From Bacillota bacterium (lineage in GTDB: Bacteria; Bacillota_A; Clostridia; Tissierellales; Peptoniphilaceae), in assembly GCA_023418535.1 (NCBI GenBank), contig JAEZZN010000097.1, positions 1 through 20,613 of the forward strand: a stretch of 20,613 bases of DNA, given 5' to 3'. The translations under genes were made by a program, and so were the position numbers. Positions 7,055 through 14,126 of this stretch are shown here, piece by piece. The notes beneath the pieces were generated by a model. It saw only the letters and a list, made by a program, of their open reading frames with translations, was not told the origin of the DNA and ran no database searches. Every line of letters begins with the position of its first letter. Position 1 is the first letter of the stretch.

Positions 7055-8571
7055 AAAAGACTAGTTCAATAATTATTTTAATTTTATTAATTGCCTTAGG
7101 TATAGGATTAATATATGGAACAAGCAATTTTCTTGCGACCGTTGAAGAAAAAGAAGGCGGAGTAGTAAGTGAATATGCTTCAGTATATCCTGATGGAGTT
7201 GAATTTAATCCTATTGAAATTGAAACTGAAAATAATTTCAATAAGGTTTTAGAAGTCACAGATGGTTCAAATGTAATAGGTTATGTATTTGATGCTGTTA
7301 CAGCAGGGTATGGTGGAGACCTGAATTTTAGAATTGGAATTTCTAAAGAAGGAATAGTTCAAGGATTTCAACCATTAACACATAATGAAACTGAAGGATT
7401 TGGTAAGAAAATAGAAGAATCAGAATTTATTGATGGAGTTAAAGATGTAAATCTTTCTACAGGAAATGTAAATTTTGGAGAAGGAAACAAAGATAATGGT
7501 GAAATTGTAGCCATATCTGGAGCTACAATTACTACAAAAGCTATTACAGATGAACTAGTGAAAATAGTAAATGCTCTTTCTAAAATAGATGAAAATATTA
7601 AATCAGTAGAAAAAGAAATTCCATATTATGCAAATAAATGGCAAGAACTTTTCAAAAATGCACTTCATATATTTAGTTTTGAAGAATTAAAAGATGAAGA
7701 AATTTATAATGAAAACTTTAATAGAATTATAAGAGTAAAAGATAAAAATGGTGAACTAGATTCATACATATTACAATTATCAGAACAAGGATTTGGTGGT
7801 TCTATAAACTCTCTAGTTAGAGTCTCAAAAGATTATAGAATATTTAATATTGCATTTGGTGAATTTAATGAAACACCAAATTATGGTTCCTATGCTGATA
7901 CAGATGAATATAAAGAATTTGTGAAAGGAATTAATTTAGATAAGAATTTAATAACAAAATCAATTAAATTGCTTGAAAATCCAAAACATGAAAAAGATTT
8001 ATTATTAATTTCTGGAGCAACAGTAACATCAAAAGCATTGCAATCATCATTAAATGCGGCAATCCAAGGTTTAGTACAATTTGATAAGATAAAGAATGAT
8101 GATAATAAATATGAAGCTCTAGATGTTGATAAATTACTTGCTGAAAATAAGGAAGATAAAGATGTATCATTCGATCATTCAGGATTTGATGTAGAAGAAT
8201 CTACACCAATTGATGGTGGCAAAAATGATACAGTACTTCAAGTATCTGAAGCTAAAAAAGGTGGAGAGTCAGTAGGACATATATTTGATTTATCGACTTC
8301 CGGATTTGCTGGAAAAATTGAATTTGGTGTATATGTTGACAATGATGGAATTATAAAACAAATAGTTATTTATAATCATAATGAAACTGAAGGTTTTGGT
8401 AAAGGAATAGAAGAAGAATCATATCAAAAATCAGTAATTGGTAAAGATTTGAAATCTATTGACACTTTCAAAGCAGGTGATAATATAGATGCCATTTCAG
8501 GCGCAACAATCACAACTGATGCTATGATAAAAGCATTTAATGCATTATTAGAATCATACAAAGGTTTATAA
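7051..8571 (+). CDS. rnfG: RnfG-like subunit with three tandem FMN-binding domains
   Basis: RnfG carries covalent FMN on the outer face of the membrane. Ordinary RnfG has about 200 residues and one FMN-binding domain; this one has 506. One N-terminal membrane helix (7-30) is followed by three copies of the domain, each ending in the flavinylation motif SGATxT, with FMN acceptor threonines Thr159, Thr324 and Thr486. The motif spacing is nearly constant (165 and 162 residues). Domains 1 and 3 also keep the HNETEGFGK motif (7378-7410 and 8380-8404). Domain 2 has FNETPNYGSYA in that place and is more diverged. Linkers of about 50 acidic and lysine-rich residues separate the domains. The gene overlaps rnfD by 4 nt and lies 12 nt before rnfE. 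Expansion by internal duplication is inferred; function as an extended outward flavin relay is a hypothesis. Confidence 0.93.
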   Translation: MKKTSSIIILILLIALGIGLIYGTSNFLATVEEKEGGVVSEYASVYPDGVEFNPIEIETENNFNKVLEVTDGSNVIGYVFDAVTAGYGGDLNFRIGISKEGIVQGFQPLTHNETEGFGKKIEESEFIDGVKDVNLSTGNVNFGEGNKDNGEIVAISGATITTKAITDELVKIVNALSKIDENIKSVEKEIPYYANKWQELFKNALHIFSFEELKDEEIYNENFNRIIRVKDKNGELDSYILQLSEQGFGGSINSLVRVSKDYRIFNIAFGEFNETPNYGSYADTDEYKEFVKGINLDKNLITKSIKLLENPKHEKDLLLISGATVTSKALQSSLNAAIQGLVQFDKIKNDDNKYEALDVDKLLAENKEDKDVSFDHSGFDVEESTPIDGGKNDTVLQVSEAKKGGESVGHIFDLSTSGFAGKIEFGVYVDNDGIIKQIVIYNHNETEGFGKGIEEESYQKSVIGKDLKSIDTFKAGDNIDAISGATITTDAMIKAFNALLESYKGL

Positions 8572-8583
8572 TAGGGGGTTAAT

Positions 8584-9183
8584 ATGAAAAGAAAATTAGA
8601 TAATATTTTAGTTGATAATCCTGTATTAGTAAGAAGCTTTGGTTTTGTTTCAATACTTGCAGCAAGTACAACAGTAAAAGGTGCGCTATTAATGGCTTTA
8701 GCGGTTACAGCAATTATGATTGCAACAAGTTTAATAGTTTCGTTATTAAAAAATTTAATTGATGAAAAATTTGAAGATATTATATTATTAGTATTAATTG
8801 CTGCATTTTCAGTAGTTGTAACTATGCTTTTAGAGTTTTATTATCCAATAACAGTTCTAAAAATGGGAATATCAGTACCACTAATAGCAGTAAACTCCCT
8901 TCTGTTACATAGATTAAAATCTCATGCAATAGGTGAAGGAGTTGGAAGTGCTTTAGTGGGTGCTATTACAGACGGAATAGGATATTTATTAGTAATACTT
9001 GTAATGGGAGCTTTTAGAGAATTATTTGGAATGGGTACACTATTTGGAATAAGAATAATTCCACAAGAACTTACTATTCCTACATTTTCAACTCCAATAC
9101 TTGGATTTATAATTTTAGGTCTTTTGTTAGCATTTAGTAATTGGTATACAAGAAAGACAAAACTTGGGAGGGCTAGAAAATGA
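8584..9183 (+). CDS. rnfE: RnfE-like membrane subunit lacking cluster cysteines
   Basis: NqrD/RnfE family membrane protein with six hydrophobic helices (199 aa). With its partner RnfA this family normally holds an iron-sulfur cluster in mid-membrane through one Cys in a GLCP motif near the N-terminus and one in a later NC motif. Here these read GFVS (Val22) and VNSLLL (Ser105), and the protein contains no cysteine at all. The flanking family signatures are otherwise recognisable (DNPVLV, VPLIAVN, GAFRELFGMGTLFG). The usual GRAEAFA after the second Cys is HRLKSHA here, another departure. The ribosome binding site is AGGGGG; the stop overlaps the rnfA start. The fold and partner role are probably kept while electron transfer through a cluster is lost. 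Confidence 0.9.
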   Translation: MKRKLDNILVDNPVLVRSFGFVSILAASTTVKGALLMALAVTAIMIATSLIVSLLKNLIDEKFEDIILLVLIAAFSVVVTMLLEFYYPITVLKMGISVPLIAVNSLLLHRLKSHAIGEGVGSALVGAITDGIGYLLVILVMGAFRELFGMGTLFGIRIIPQELTIPTFSTPILGFIILGLLLAFSNWYTRKTKLGRARK

Positions 9184-9752
9184 TATTAATTCAAATAATT
9201 ATAGCAACTGTTTTAGTGAATAATTTGATTCTTAATCAATATATTGGAATCAATCCAACTATTGCAGCTTCAAAAAATCATGAATATACAATTACGATGA
9301 GCCTTGCAATAATGTTTTTAATGACAATATCAAGTCTTCTTACAAAATTGATCAATGATTATATTTTGTTACCTAATTCACTTGGAGATTTTAAAATATT
9401 TGCATTTGTAATTGTCATAGCTTTAGTGATATTTATCGCAAATATAGTATTAAAATCTATAATGAAAGAAAGATATACGAAGATGACAAATTTCATGCCT
9501 ATAGTAGTAATTAATAATCTATTTTTAGGTGTAGCTTTACTTGTGACTAAAGAAGGATTAAGTCTTGTTGAAACTATAGTATATTCTATAGGCGTATCAC
9601 TTGGGTTCATGCTAATTTCTATTATAGTATCATCAATTAATTACAAATATAGACAAGCAAATATGCCAAGACATTTTTTAGAAAAACCTATAACTCTATT
9701 AGCTTTAGGACTTATAGCACTAGCGTTTTACGGATTTTCTGGATTAGTATAA
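9180..9752 (+). CDS. rnfA: RnfA-like membrane subunit lacking cluster cysteines
   Basis: NqrE/RnfA family membrane protein, six helices, 190 aa, ending in the family's typical GFSGLV. The N-terminal VLVNN motif is conserved, but the following GLCP cysteine is Asn25 (IGINP). The second ligand, normally NC before a LGVALL-like motif, is Asn113 (NNLFLGVALL). No cysteine occurs anywhere in the protein. The rest aligns well with family members, so this is substitution at the ligand sites rather than decay of the gene. It overlaps rnfE by 4 nt and is the last gene of the operon: the terminator begins 7 nt after its stop. In most bacteria with the C-D-G-E-A order, rnfB comes next; here it does not. 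Confidence 0.92.
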   Translation: MILIQIIIATVLVNNLILNQYIGINPTIAASKNHEYTITMSLAIMFLMTISSLLTKLINDYILLPNSLGDFKIFAFVIVIALVIFIANIVLKSIMKERYTKMTNFMPIVVINNLFLGVALLVTKEGLSLVETIVYSIGVSLGFMLISIIVSSINYKYRQANMPRHFLEKPITLLALGLIALAFYGFSGLV

Positions 9753-9759
9753 AACACAT

Positions 9760-9787
9760 AAAGAGATGAGCAATCATCTCTTTTTAA
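9760..9787 (+). terminator. Terminator of the rnf operon
   Basis: AAAGAGATGA (9760-9769) pairs perfectly with TCATCTCTTT (9774-9783) around a GCAA tetraloop, with a T-run at the end. It closes the operon right after rnfA. Confidence 0.92.
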
Positions 9788-9804
9788 TTTTTAAATACTT
9801 ATAG

Positions 9805-9810
9805 TATAAT
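9805..9810 (+). promoter_or_regulatory. -10 element for the four-helix membrane protein gene
   Basis: A consensus TATAAT is present about 45 nt before the start codon, downstream of the rnf terminator. The -35 region is only a T-rich stretch near 9781-9787, so the assignment rests on the -10 and its position. Confidence 0.45.
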
Positions 9811-9855
9811 AAGATAATACACAAAAAATATGTCTATGTTTTAGAAGGAGAATTG

Positions 9856-10350
9856 ATGAAAAAAGAAAAAAATTTCAATAAACATGATATTAAAGATGAA
9901 AAAGATTTAATAAGAGAACAAATAAATAATAAAGATTCAGAAGTTGATGAAATCCCAACGTTAAATACATGGAGTATAATTTTATATTCATTTGGGTTAA
10001 CTTTTATAGAATTACTTACTTTTGACTTAGTAATTTCTGATATTAATATTTCACAATATAGGATGAATATAAGTTTAGGATATATAATTACGTTTATAAT
10101 AATATCTACAGTAACTGTTGTATATATGGCTGATAGATTCAAAGATTTTAGAGAAGGATTTATTGATTCAAAAGCAAATAAAATATTTATGATGATTGGT
10201 ATAGTTTCAACGATAATAATTGCAAATGTTTATTTATCAAAGACTTTATTTAGTATAAGTATTTTAACTGTAATAATTATTGCAGCACTTACATTTATAT
10301 CTGGTAGAATAATAGAAAAAAAAGATAAAGAAAAAAGAAATAATAAATAA
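9856..10350 (+). CDS. Uncharacterised four-helix membrane protein
   Basis: Not recognised. The 164-residue protein has a hydrophilic, charged N-terminus (about 1-40, Lys/Asp/Glu-rich, likely cytoplasmic), then four hydrophobic segments at roughly 43-65, 74-95, 113-131 and 137-155, and a short basic tail (KKDKEKRNNK). It has no cysteine and no motif I can name, so it is not a displaced RnfB. ATG 9856 is preferred over an in-frame TTG at 9853 because the ribosome binding site AGAAGGAG (9843-9850) leaves 5 nt before the ATG. It is flanked by the rnf terminator and its own terminator, so it is probably transcribed alone. Any link with the Rnf complex rests only on proximity. Confidence 0.8.
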   Translation: MKKEKNFNKHDIKDEKDLIREQINNKDSEVDEIPTLNTWSIILYSFGLTFIELLTFDLVISDINISQYRMNISLGYIITFIIISTVTVVYMADRFKDFREGFIDSKANKIFMMIGIVSTIIIANVYLSKTLFSISILTVIIIAALTFISGRIIEKKDKEKRNNK

Positions 10351-10351
10351 A

Positions 10352-10389
10352 AAAAGAGATATTTCAAAATTAATTGAAATATCTCTTTT
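10352..10389. terminator. Strong hairpin terminator, probably bidirectional
   Basis: AAAAGAGATATTTCAA (10352-10367) pairs perfectly over 16 bp with 10374-10389 around a 6-nt loop AATTAA. The A-run on the left and T-run on the right allow action in both directions. Confidence 0.85.
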
Positions 10390-10561
10390 CGCTATGTAAC
10401 GTGCGCATTTTGCGACTTTTATGTTAAGTAATGTTTATTTTATATATGTAATTACATAGCATAATCTCATCTAAGAAAATCTTAGATTAGGGGCGAGACT
10501 ATTTATATTATAATGAATAAACAAATATTTTTCAACTATATTTATTTCTTTTACAAATAAT
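10390..10561. other. Structured non-coding leader region upstream of the nrdD promoter
   Basis: About 170 bp with no credible gene on either strand. GCTATGTAA (10391-10399) can pair with TTACATAGC (10452-10460) over 52 nt. The right arm also lies in a local 14-bp palindrome TATGTAATTACATA (10445-10458), so the two pairings exclude each other. A third hairpin, ATCTAAGA/TCTTAGAT (10469-10487), follows, then the GC-rich patch AGGGGCGAGACT (10489-10500), which stands out in this AT-rich DNA. A TATAAT occurs at 10509-10514. I do not recognise a known riboswitch or small RNA. It lies upstream of the predicted nrd start site, so it is not simply the nrdD leader. Confidence 0.5.
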
Positions 10562-10577
10562 ACACAATTTATCGTGT
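10562..10577. promoter_or_regulatory. NrdR box 1
   Basis: ACACAATTTATCGTGT matches the NrdR consensus ACACWATATATWGTGT at 14 of 16 positions. It starts exactly 31 bp before the second box, the helical spacing typical of paired NrdR sites. Confidence 0.85.
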
Positions 10578-10583
10578 TGACTC

Positions 10584-10611
10584 TTGAATTAAACACTATA
10601 TATTGTATAAT
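10584..10611 (+). promoter_or_regulatory. Promoter of nrdDG
   Basis: -35 TTGAAT (10584-10589), 16-bp spacer, -10 TATAAT (10606-10611). NrdR box 2 covers the spacer and part of the -10, so NrdR binding should exclude RNA polymerase. An alternative -35 TTGACT (10577-10582) with TATATT (10599-10604) is also possible. Confidence 0.7.
10593..10608. promoter_or_regulatory. NrdR box 2
   Basis: ACACTATATATTGTAT matches the NrdR consensus at 15 of 16 positions. It overlaps the nrdDG promoter. NrdR represses ribonucleotide reductase genes when dATP is plentiful. Confidence 0.88.
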
Positions 10612-10632
10612 ATTATTGTTGGAGGTATAAAT

Positions 10633-12777
10633 ATGGAAGTTATTAAAAGAAATGGAACGATAGCTGAATTTGATAAAGAAAAAATAATGATAGCTATTGA
10701 AAAAGCTATGAACTCATTTACTGGAATATATGAGGAAGGACTTGCACTAAAGATTGCAAATGAAATAGAAGAGATAGCTTCAAAGATGGATAGAGCGATT
10801 ACCATTCATAGTATAGAAGACGAAGTTTATTATAGATTAATTAAATATGGTAATTTAGCAACAGCAAAATCGTATGAATCTTATAGATCTGTACAAGAGT
10901 TTAAGAGGAAAATGAATACAATAGATAATGATGTATTAGGTATACTTGATAAATCTAATTCAGAAGTTATAAATGAAAATTCAAATAAAGACGCTAAAAT
11001 TGTAAGTACTCAAAGAGATTTAATAGCTGGAGAAGTATCTAAAGATATAGCTAGAAGAAAGCTTATACCAGCAGACATATTATTAGCTCATGATACAGGA
11101 GCTATACATTTCCATGATATGGATTACATAATGCAACCTATGTTCAATTGCTGCCTAATTAATTTGGAAGATATGCTAACAAATGGCACAGTTGTAAATG
11201 GTAAAAAAATAGATTCACCAAAAAGTTTCCAAGTAGCATGTACAGTGACTACTCAAATAATTGCTCAAGTAGCATCAGGTCAATACGGTGGTCAATCAAT
11301 AAATGGTATAGATAGAATTTTAGCACCATTCGTAAGAAAATCATATAATAAATATTTTGAAACTTCCTTAATAGAACAAAAAGAAGTCTATGGAATAGAA
11401 CCAGATATTGAAAAAGCTGAAAAAATTGCGTGGATGCGTACTAAGAAAGAAGTTAAAGATGGAATACAAACTATTCAATATCAAATTAACACATTAATGA
11501 CTACAAATGGTCAAGCTCCATTTGTAACTTTATTCATGCACTTTTTACCTGGATTTGAATTCGAAAAAGAAGCAGCTTTAATCCAACAAGAAATATTAGA
11601 ACAGAGATATCAAGGCATAAAAAATGAAGCAGATGTGTTCGTTACACCTGCATTTCCCAAATTAATCTATGTACTTGATGAACACAATGTACATCCAGAC
11701 TCAAAATATTACTATTTAACAAAACTTGCTGCAAAATGTACTGCAAAGAGAATGTATCCAGACTATGTTTCTGCAAAAAAAATGAAGGAATTATATGAGG
11801 GAAATGTATTTTCACCAATGGGATGTAGATCATTTTTAGCACCATGGAAAGATGAAAATGGAAATTACAAATTTGACGGAAGATTTAATATGGGAGTTGT
11901 AAGTTTAAATCTACCGCAAATAGCCATATTAGCAAATCATAGTGAAGAAAAATTCTTTGAAATACTTGAAAAACGTCTAGAACTTGCTAAGAGAGCTTTA
12001 TTACTTAGATATGATTTATTGAAAAATGCAACAAGTGATGTATCTCCAATTCACTGGCAATATGGTGCTCTAACAAGGCTAGATAAAGGTGGAGAAATTA
12101 GACCATATCTTGAAAATGGATACGCAACTATTTCTCTTGGTTATATTGGAATATATGAAGCTTCTGTATTAATTACAGGTAAGTCTCATACTGAAAAAGG
12201 AAATGATTTTGCACTTAAAGTTGTAAGAAGATTAAGACAAGCGACAGATGCTTGGAAGAAAGAAACAAAACTTGGTTTCGCTCTTTATGGAACACCAGCA
12301 GAAAGCTTAACACATAGATTTGCATCAATCGATAGAAGAAGATTTGGTGAAATTAAAGACGTTACAGATAAAGGGTATTACACTAATTCATATCATGTGG
12401 ATGTAAGAGAAGAGATAACCGTATTTGATAAATTCGATTTTGAATCACAATTCCAAGAATTATCAACTGGTGGTATGATTTCATATGCAGAAATACCTAA
12501 TATGAATAATAATATCGAAGCGGTTGAAACTTTGGTAAGATATATTTACGACCATATAATGTATGCTGAATTTAATACCAAATCTGATTATTGTCATGAA
12601 TGTGGCTTTGATGGTGAAATCAAAGTAAATGAAAATAATGAATGGGAGTGTCCTAATTGTCACAATACTAATAAAGATAAACTTACAGTTATTAGACGTA
12701 CATGTGGTTATTTAGGTGAAAACTTCTGGAATGAGGGACGTACTAAAGAAATAAATGCGAGGGTTTTACATATATGA
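10633..12777 (+). CDS. nrdD: Anaerobic (class III) ribonucleoside-triphosphate reductase
   Basis: Reduces ribonucleoside triphosphates to deoxy forms under anaerobic conditions with a glycyl radical. The N-terminal ATP-cone (about 1-95, MEVIKRNGTIAEFDKEKI) senses dATP/ATP. The active-site cysteines are Cys398 in GCRSFL and Cys173/174 in the NCCLINLEDML segment. A zinc site is formed by Cys654, Cys657, Cys673 and Cys676. The C-terminal glycyl radical loop RTCGYLG puts the radical on Gly692, 22 residues from the end. A frame opens upstream at a TTG (10603), but that lies within the promoter; ATG 10633 follows GGAGG (10621-10625), giving 714 aa. The stop overlaps nrdG (ATGA). Two NrdR boxes control it. 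Confidence 0.97.
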   Translation: MEVIKRNGTIAEFDKEKIMIAIEKAMNSFTGIYEEGLALKIANEIEEIASKMDRAITIHSIEDEVYYRLIKYGNLATAKSYESYRSVQEFKRKMNTIDNDVLGILDKSNSEVINENSNKDAKIVSTQRDLIAGEVSKDIARRKLIPADILLAHDTGAIHFHDMDYIMQPMFNCCLINLEDMLTNGTVVNGKKIDSPKSFQVACTVTTQIIAQVASGQYGGQSINGIDRILAPFVRKSYNKYFETSLIEQKEVYGIEPDIEKAEKIAWMRTKKEVKDGIQTIQYQINTLMTTNGQAPFVTLFMHFLPGFEFEKEAALIQQEILEQRYQGIKNEADVFVTPAFPKLIYVLDEHNVHPDSKYYYLTKLAAKCTAKRMYPDYVSAKKMKELYEGNVFSPMGCRSFLAPWKDENGNYKFDGRFNMGVVSLNLPQIAILANHSEEKFFEILEKRLELAKRALLLRYDLLKNATSDVSPIHWQYGALTRLDKGGEIRPYLENGYATISLGYIGIYEASVLITGKSHTEKGNDFALKVVRRLRQATDAWKKETKLGFALYGTPAESLTHRFASIDRRRFGEIKDVTDKGYYTNSYHVDVREEITVFDKFDFESQFQELSTGGMISYAEIPNMNNNIEAVETLVRYIYDHIMYAEFNTKSDYCHECGFDGEIKVNENNEWECPNCHNTNKDKLTVIRRTCGYLGENFWNEGRTKEINARVLHI

Positions 12778-13280
12778 GAGAATATGGTAATTACGCTCAA
12801 ATAAGAAAATATGATGTGGCAAATGGTTTTGGGATAAGAGTATCAATATTTTGTACTGGTTGTACACATAAATGTCCAGGATGCTTCAATGAGCTTTATC
12901 AAGACCCGAATTATGGGGAAAAATGGACACAAGAGCAAACTGATTTAGTTGTAAAATATATGGAGGACACCGCCGTAAAAGGATTAACATTACTTGGTGG
13001 TGAACCATTCCAAAACACTTGGCTAGTTGATGTAATACGTGAAGTAAAAAAACAAACAAATAAAGAAATATGGGCATATTCAGGCTATACTTATGAAAAA
13101 TTAATCGAAGATGAAGATAGACTGGAAATGCTAAAAGAATGCGATATATTAATCGATGGTCCATTTATACAGGAATTAAAAGATTTGAAATTACGATTTA
13201 GAGGATCTTCAAACCAAAGAGTAATAGATGTTCAAAAAACATTGGAAACAGGCAAAGTTGCGGTATTGGACATTGATTAA
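12774..13280 (+). CDS. nrdG: Anaerobic ribonucleotide reductase activating protein
   Basis: Radical SAM activase that generates the glycyl radical on NrdD. The CX3CX2C motif for the 4Fe-4S cluster is Cys30, Cys34 and Cys37 (CTHKCPGC), preceded by an extra Cys27. The TLLGGEPF stretch is the glycine-rich motif for S-adenosylmethionine binding, and WAYSGYTYE and LIDGPF are typical NrdG segments. Length (168 aa) is usual for the short activase. It overlaps nrdD by 4 nt, so the pair is coupled and shares the NrdR-controlled promoter. A terminator follows 15 nt after the stop. Confidence 0.96.
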   Translation: MREYGNYAQIRKYDVANGFGIRVSIFCTGCTHKCPGCFNELYQDPNYGEKWTQEQTDLVVKYMEDTAVKGLTLLGGEPFQNTWLVDVIREVKKQTNKEIWAYSGYTYEKLIEDEDRLEMLKECDILIDGPFIQELKDLKLRFRGSSNQRVIDVQKTLETGKVAVLDID

Positions 13281-13295
13281 ATAAAAAATAGAATG

Positions 13296-13327
13296 AAGAA
13301 CATTACTATTTTAGTAGTGTTCTTTTT
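13296..13327 (+). terminator. Terminator of nrdDG
   Basis: AAGAACATTACTA (13296-13308) pairs with TAGTAGTGTTCTT (13312-13324), one G-U pair, TTT loop, then a T-run. Confidence 0.9.
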
Positions 13328-13453
13328 GATTGAATAATAAAAATATAAGCTAAGCATGAAAATTAAAATTAAACTGTTATGATATTAAGGTTAAAATTCA
13401 TTTTTATTTATCCTTATTTTTTGATAAGCTATTATTAATATAAAGGAGTTGAC

Positions 13454-14020
13454 ATGGACGATAAAAAAAGATGCCCTTGGGCAGACTCTACAGATAGTAT
13501 GCGAGAATATCACGATACGATTTGGGGAAGAGAAGAAAAAGACGAAAGAAAAATGTTTAGAATGCTAGTTCTTGAAATGTTTCAATCAGGATTATCATGG
13601 CAAACTATTTTGAATAAAGAAGAATATTTTGATGAAGCATTTGATGATTTCGATATCGAAAAAATTGCAAGTTATGATGAGTCAAAGATAGAAGAATTAG
13701 TAAATAATGAAAATATCATTAGACATAGAATGAAGATTGAAGCTACTATCAATAATGCAAATAAAGTGATTGAAATTCAGAAAAAATATGGTTCTTTTTC
13801 AAAGTTTATTTGGAGATATGTAATAGATACTCCGATAATAAATCCATGGTCTGAAATGGAAGAGGTTCCATCACAAAATTATCTTTCCGATAAAATAACT
13901 CATGATTTGAAAAAAATAGGATTTAAGTTTTTAGGAAGCACAACTATTTATTCATGGCTTCAAGCAATAGGAATGATAAATGATCATTTACTTTCATGTG
14001 ATTTTAAATACATCGATTAG
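13454..14020 (+). CDS. tag: DNA-3-methyladenine glycosylase I
   Basis: Removes 3-methyladenine from alkylated DNA, starting base excision repair. The HhH-GPD-type Tag fold is clear: RCPWA at the N-terminus, YHDTIWG, LEMFQSGLSWQTIL, and IIRHRMKIEATINNA. The zinc ligands of the family are all there (Cys7, His20, His178, Cys182). The base-recognition residues Tyr19, Glu41 and Trp49 align with those known in E. coli Tag (Tyr16, Glu38, Trp46). The 188-aa length is normal. The ribosome binding site AAAGGAG (13442-13448) sets the start. It appears monocistronic between the nrdDG terminator and a long hairpin; no convincing promoter was found in the 130 bp upstream. Confidence 0.96.
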   Translation: MDDKKRCPWADSTDSMREYHDTIWGREEKDERKMFRMLVLEMFQSGLSWQTILNKEEYFDEAFDDFDIEKIASYDESKIEELVNNENIIRHRMKIEATINNANKVIEIQKKYGSFSKFIWRYVIDTPIINPWSEMEEVPSQNYLSDKITHDLKKIGFKFLGSTTIYSWLQAIGMINDHLLSCDFKYID

Positions 14021-14022
14021 AA

Positions 14023-14066
14023 AATATAGTTTATTATTGACAATAAAATCAATAATAAACTATATT
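14023..14066. terminator. 18-bp hairpin after tag, probable terminator
   Basis: AATATAGTTTATTATTGA (14023-14040) is an exact inverted repeat of 14049-14066 with an 8-nt loop. The T-tract after it is poor (ATTGTTGATAAAT), so termination efficiency is uncertain, but its position just after the stop fits. Confidence 0.65.
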
Positions 14067-14126
14067 ATTGTTGATAAATAAAATATATAAAAATAAGGGT
14101 TAAAATATTTTATATAGGAAGTTTGT

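Noticed and set aside
9834..10142. 102-codon open frame on the minus strand
   Set aside because: It lies wholly across the promoter and body of the four-helix membrane protein gene, has no ribosome binding site, and arises from the AT-rich antisense of a real gene.
9853..10350. Displaced or shortened RnfB after rnfA
   Set aside because: The protein has no cysteine and four membrane helices; RnfB has many cysteine cluster ligands and a single N-terminal helix.
10390..10632. Cobalamin or other known riboswitch upstream of nrdD
   Set aside because: I looked for conserved riboswitch cores and found none; the structured part also lies upstream of the predicted nrd transcription start.
12886..13164. 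92-codon open frame on the minus strand inside nrdG
   Set aside because: It is antisense to a clearly recognised radical SAM activase, with no ribosome binding site or recognisable protein features.
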